Below, piece by piece: positions 60,805 through 64,000 of a stretch of DNA of 64,000 nucleotides. Each line of letters begins with the position of its first letter. Positions within the stretch are counted from its first letter, which is position 1. The translations under genes were made by a program, and so were the position numbers. The notes under the pieces were generated by a model that did no database searches, was not told the origin of the DNA, and saw only the letters and a list, made by a program, of their open reading frames with translations. The stretch is from the NCBI GenBank assembly GCA_016209105.1, contig JACQWR010000024.1, positions 62,001 to 126,000 of the forward strand. The letters run 5' to 3'. Source of the DNA: Deltaproteobacteria bacterium. Lineage in GTDB: Bacteria > Desulfobacterota > Syntrophia > Syntrophales > JACQWR01.

Positions 60805-61374
60805 TCAGGATTCTTTCAAAACGATGCTCAGCACAGTGGTAAGTTTAACCGTATCCTCATCGGCCTTCCTGAGTCTTGCGCTGATGATCCTTGCCAGATT
60901 CATAAATATCCGATACCCCAGCTCATGGTCCGTCCCGGTAAGGTTCAGAAAGGCATCCCTTGTTATTTCATAGAGCGTACATTTTGTCACCGCCCGTATT
61001 GTTGCCGTTCTCTTCAATTGCTCCAGCAGGGCGATTTCTCCGAAAACGGCATGGTCCTCTGCCGTGAGTTTCGTAAAAACCTTGCTCTTTTCCCTATCCT
61101 CATCCATATCACTCATAATCAGGCTTTTCACCACCTCCACGATGCCATCCAGGATGATGTACATCGTGTCCCCCTCTTCGCCCTCCCTTGCGATAACCTC
61201 ATCCTCCGCAAAGGTGACGAGGCGGCAGACATCCAACACCTTTCTGATCTGCACCTGGCTCAGATTTCTGAAGAGCTCCGTCTCCTGCAGGAATGATATA
61301 TCCTTTTCCGCTAAGAACTCCATAGTACGGCTTGTCTCCCGCTTCTGTTCGGTGATGACGCCCGCGAAGCTCAT
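60805..61374 (-). CDS. Cyclic-nucleotide-binding-domain protein without HTH
   Basis: 189 residues carrying one cNMP-binding beta-roll (residues 30-150). The phosphate-binding cassette reads FGEIALLEQLKRTATIRAV, keeping the Gly-Glu and Arg needed for cAMP or cGMP. No DNA-binding domain follows; the C-terminal helix (IFMNLARIISARLRKADEDT) looks like a dimer or partner interface. It is on the same strand as, and just upstream of, the GAF activator, and downstream of the K+ channel gene, so these three may form a signalling unit. Confidence 0.87.
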   Translation of the reverse strand: MSFAGVITEQKRETSRTMEFLAEKDISFLQETELFRNLSQVQIRKVLDVCRLVTFAEDEVIAREGEEGDTMYIILDGIVEVVKSLIMSDMDEDREKSKVFTKLTAEDHAVFGEIALLEQLKRTATIRAVTKCTLYEITRDAFLNLTGTDHELGYRIFMNLARIISARLRKADEDTVKLTTVLSIVLKES

Positions 61375-61418
61375 GCCTACGGGACGTGTCCTGCAAAATA
61401 TGCTTACCGTTACCCCTT

Positions 61419-62591
61419 CTACGGCATGCCTCGGGAAATAACCACGGCAAAATCATCACCCGTTATGACATAATCGTCCTCCGGATTAATGATGCCCTTC
61501 GTTTCATCCCGTTCGTAATAGAAATCTTTCTTCGCCTCCTGGATCTTTTCCCTGATGAAGTTGTCAATCATGGAGGTATTGTCCGAAAGCAAGTCCGCCA
61601 GTTTTACCGCCTTCTTTTCCTTCAAGAGTCCGATCAGAATAGCGTGTTTTTTCTCCCGATAAAAGACCGACAACTCCCTAAATGTCTTACCCACAAAAAC
61701 ACGGGGGATTTCAACCCGCCTGAGCTTGTTGGCGTCTCCCAGCGACAGCATGCCGGAAAACACGCCGGGAATCCCCGGCGAATTTACGGCGCTTGCCAGA
61801 AGAGAACCCACGTGTTCTCCCCGCACGATGATCTCGTCCACGTTGGCCCTTCTCAAGTGCGGCTTGTTCTCCCCGTGAAAGAGTTCGGCGATCATCTTAA
61901 TCTGCGGAGCAAGCGATTTGATAGCGAGGGCCGCCAGTGTCGTCCGTTCATCAGTGTTTTCCTGAGAATGGCGGCCGGAGGTGTCGGCCATGATAAGGGC
62001 AAATGACGCCTTGGCCACATTGGCCCGCAGAAGGACATCCTCATGAACGTAGTTGCCTCGGAGAAACCTGAGCTTGTATTTACTATATTTCAATTTGAGC
62101 GAATCAATCTCGTCAATGGACAGTTCGTTGATCAGGACTATGGGCGTTTCTTTCTGAGAGCCGTAAACGGTAAGGCCGGAGATAACCTCCTCGGTATTAT
62201 TATTCCAGCCGCAGATAATGATGTGCCCCTTTTCATTGACCGTTTCCAAACCCCTTCCCTCCCTTATCTTTTTCTCCACAAATACGGAAGCAATGGTCGC
62301 GGTAAACAGCGACATCAGACCAACACCGGAAAAAATCAGCACCATTCCCACAACTCTTCCGCCCGGCGACAGGGGATACTTGTCCCCGTAACCGACCGTG
62401 CCCATCGTCACAATCGCCCACCAGATGCCGTCCCAAAGGGAACCTATGTTGGCATCGCCGTGCGCGTGCTCGAAATAATGAACACCGACGGCGCTCAAAA
62501 CAATTAATGCCACCGTAGCGGCAGTAATCTGGAAGAAACGTACGGTTGTCAAATCCCGGAGCGCTTTCAATACTTTCAAAAAAGGCGACAT
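61419..62591 (-). CDS. K+ channel with RCK (TrkA-N/TrkA-C) domain
   Basis: Two membrane helices around a pore loop with the selectivity filter TVGYGD (residues 65-70, in VTMGTVGYGDKYP). A cytoplasmic Rossmann-type RCK domain follows (GHIIICGWNNNTEEV near 120) and a C-terminal TrkA-C-like region. It resembles MthK-type ligand-gated channels. The ATG at 62591 is preferred (GAGAGG upstream) over a basic extension from 62657. It has 390 residues. It precedes the cNMP-binding gene on the same strand by 44 bases. Confidence 0.92.
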   Translation of the reverse strand: MSPFLKVLKALRDLTTVRFFQITAATVALIVLSAVGVHYFEHAHGDANIGSLWDGIWWAIVTMGTVGYGDKYPLSPGGRVVGMVLIFSGVGLMSLFTATIASVFVEKKIREGRGLETVNEKGHIIICGWNNNTEEVISGLTVYGSQKETPIVLINELSIDEIDSLKLKYSKYKLRFLRGNYVHEDVLLRANVAKASFALIMADTSGRHSQENTDERTTLAALAIKSLAPQIKMIAELFHGENKPHLRRANVDEIIVRGEHVGSLLASAVNSPGIPGVFSGMLSLGDANKLRRVEIPRVFVGKTFRELSVFYREKKHAILIGLLKEKKAVKLADLLSDNTSMIDNFIREKIQEAKKDFYYERDETKGIINPEDDYVITGDDFAVVISRGMP

Positions 62592-62639
62592 GGGAAGCCT
62601 CTCATCCGGGAAATTTGCCCCCGGCAGACGTGGCCGCAT

Positions 62640-62756
62640 CCGGCAACAAGCGCGCATTCCCCGCAGCTCATAACGACGGATTTCGCGAGCGAATGCTTAC
62701 TGATCCTATTTCTCAAGAATAGAGATTCTCCTCCGTTTGCTCAAGGAGAGCTTCAA
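62640..62756 (+). repeat. REP-like structured repeat, copy 14
   Basis: CGGCAACAAGCGCGCATTCC at the left, first stem partly decayed (CCCCGCAGCTCATAACG), GCGAGCGAATG, linker TATTTCTCAAGAATAGAGA, second hairpin CTCCTCCGTTTGCTCAAGGAG, end CTTCAA. It lies five bases from the fusA stop. Confidence 0.78.
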
Positions 62757-62760
62757 CATA

Positions 62761-64000
62761 TCAGTTCCTGTCGTAGGCAAGGAACTGCATGGAAAATACA
62801 GCCCTGCCCTGGGTAGCGGAACGAAGATCGGTAGAATATCCGAACAGAGCCCGCAAGGGGACTTTGGCCCTGATCTCACTGACCGGCCCTTTGGCCATTA
62901 CCGCCTGTATTTCCCCTTTCCTGGCATTGATGTCGCCAATGACTTCGCCGATAAATTCGCCGGGAGTGATAATATCCACCATCATGATCGGCTCCAGGAG
63001 AATAGGATCAGCCGCCTGGCAACCGTTCCGAAAGGCGGTTGCCGCCGCGATCCGGTACCCCAGCACCGTGGAATCTCCATCCCGGAAGGATCCGCCTGTC
63101 ATCCAGACCTTGATGTCCACCACGGGATATCCACCCACGACACCGCTCAGCGTCGCTTCCCGGATGCCGTCTTCAACCGCTGCAAGGAATTCTTCGGAAA
63201 GCAGCGGTTCTTCCATCTGCCGGAAGATAGTGATGCCGCTCCCCCTCTCTGACGGCTCCAGCGTAAGCTTCACGTGGCCGAAATGCGTCTTCTCCCCCAG
63301 TTCCTTCTCGAAACGCCCTTCCGTCTCAACCGTTTTCTGAATCGTTTCCCGGTAAACCACCCTCGGCCTGCCTACGTTCACATGGGCATTGAACTCCCGG
63401 GTAAGTCGGTCAATGAGAATCTCCAGGTGGAGTTCCCCCATGCCGGAGAGAACGGTCTGGGCGGTCTCATCCTCGTACTTCACCCTGATCGTGGGATCCT
63501 CTTCCATCAGCTTTACCAAGGCCGTGGTCAACTTCTCCTGATCCGACGGTGTCTTCGCTTCGATTGCCTGACTGATCACCGGCTCATAAAAATCAATGGG
63601 CTCCAGGAGAATCGGGTGCGCCTCGTCGCAGATGGTATCACCCGTCGTGGTATCCTTGAGTCCGATGACGGCGATGATCTCGCCCGCGCCGACCCGCTCC
63701 ACCCGTTCTCGCTTGTTTGCATGCATTTTCAGAAGCCTGGCCACTTTTTCCTTCTTGCGCCTACTGGCATTATAAATCTCCACCCCGGTTTTCATGCTTC
63801 CCGAATAGATTCGCACGTACGTCATCTTCCGGCCCTCGTCCTGCATAACCTTGAAAGCGAGAGCGGCCAGCGGTTCCTTTTCACTGCTTGCGCGCGTCTC
63901 CTCGGCGCCGGTCACGGGATTCACGCCCTTTAGGGGCGGCACCTCTTCCGGGGATGGGAGGTACTGTACGACGGCATCTAAAACCGGCTGAACCCCCTTG
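62761..64000 (-). CDS. fusA: Elongation factor G, 3' part only
   Basis: The frame is open through the right edge of the window (first visible codons K-G-V-Q-P-V-L-D-A-V-V), so the GTPase domain is missing and only about 412 residues are seen. Domain II and III-V features are clear: TYVRIYSGSMKTG, LSGMGELHLEILIDRL near the middle and GYSTDLRSATQGRAVFSMQF at the end. It is the standard translocation factor; a second EF-G paralogue type cannot be excluded without the N-terminus. A REP-like copy follows the stop. Confidence 0.94.
   Translation of the reverse strand, partial: KGVQPVLDAVVQYLPSPEEVPPLKGVNPVTGAEETRASSEKEPLAALAFKVMQDEGRKMTYVRIYSGSMKTGVEIYNASRRKKEKVARLLKMHANKRERVERVGAGEIIAVIGLKDTTTGDTICDEAHPILLEPIDFYEPVISQAIEAKTPSDQEKLTTALVKLMEEDPTIRVKYEDETAQTVLSGMGELHLEILIDRLTREFNAHVNVGRPRVVYRETIQKTVETEGRFEKELGEKTHFGHVKLTLEPSERGSGITIFRQMEEPLLSEEFLAAVEDGIREATLSGVVGGYPVVDIKVWMTGGSFRDGDSTVLGYRIAAATAFRNGCQAADPILLEPIMMVDIITPGEFIGEVIGDINARKGEIQAVMAKGPVSEIRAKVPLRALFGYSTDLRSATQGRAVFSMQFLAYDRN

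Noticed and set aside
2679-62756. The dispersed repeats as a CRISPR array
   Set aside because: Copies are scattered over the whole window in both orientations with genes between them, have two hairpins each and no regular spacers.

Overview
The window looks like a chromosomal piece from a deltaproteobacterial (Desulfobacterota) anaerobe, most like the syntrophic Syntrophales-type lineages. This rests on gene content: the block cinA-thpR-recA-recX-alaS, the block ispE-tRNA-prs-rplY-pth followed by a membrane pyrophosphatase, several sigma-54 activators, and a rich set of Bug, TRAP and TAXI solute receptors with a UbiD-type decarboxylase. The lineage is an inference; no rRNA is present.

Layout. 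0-8 kb: a small membrane protein, SOS-type DNA polymerase IV, a restriction-modification pair closely resembling AvaI/BsoBI, and a TPR protein with a C-terminal class III nucleotide cyclase. 8-15 kb: an SOS-box-preceded run pgpA-cinA-thpR-recA-recX-alaS. 15-22 kb: flavodoxin, a lipoprotein, a small CxxC protein, an M16C protease, tRNA-Glu and a Ski2-like helicase. 22-43 kb: an accessory catabolic island entered next to a broken ISNCY-like transposase. It holds three orphan Bug receptors, a TAXI-TRAP importer, a DASS anion transporter, UbiD, two nitrilases, two exported hydrolases, a sigma-54 activator with its own enhancer and promoter, a FadR-type regulator and an MFS carrier. A 394-bp direct repeat brackets 13.7 kb of this island. 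43-48 kb: a repeat-rich zone with an APC transporter, two exported methyltransferase-like proteins and a relic of a REP-associated (Y1) transposase. 48-58 kb: clpB, htpX, DUF1844, ispE, tRNA-Gln, prs, rplY, pth, hppA. 58-64 kb: a candidate sigma-54-dependent small RNA, its probable activator, a cNMP-binding protein, a K+ channel with an RCK domain, and the 3' part of an EF-G gene.

Three things stand out. (1) At 58.0-58.5 kb, between convergent genes, the minus strand carries three dyad enhancer sites, a near-consensus sigma-54 promoter and a roughly 210-nt RNA. The RNA has two covarying hairpins that display CCCUCC (anti-Shine-Dalgarno) loops and ends in an intrinsic terminator; a GAF-GAF-AAA+-Fis activator lies directly upstream. 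(2) About fifteen copies of a roughly 111-bp structured repeat sit in the intergenic spaces. One copy interrupts another repeat whose uninterrupted version is also in the window, giving exact insertion boundaries, and a HUH transposase relic lies near another copy. (3) The 394-bp repeat is arranged so that recombination would excise a circle with an intact nitrilase-hydrolase gene pair.

The physiological picture is an anaerobe that imports organic acids or nitrile/amide compounds through binding-protein systems, hydrolyses and decarboxylates them, and conserves energy with a proton-pumping pyrophosphatase. The substrate of the island is not known from sequence.
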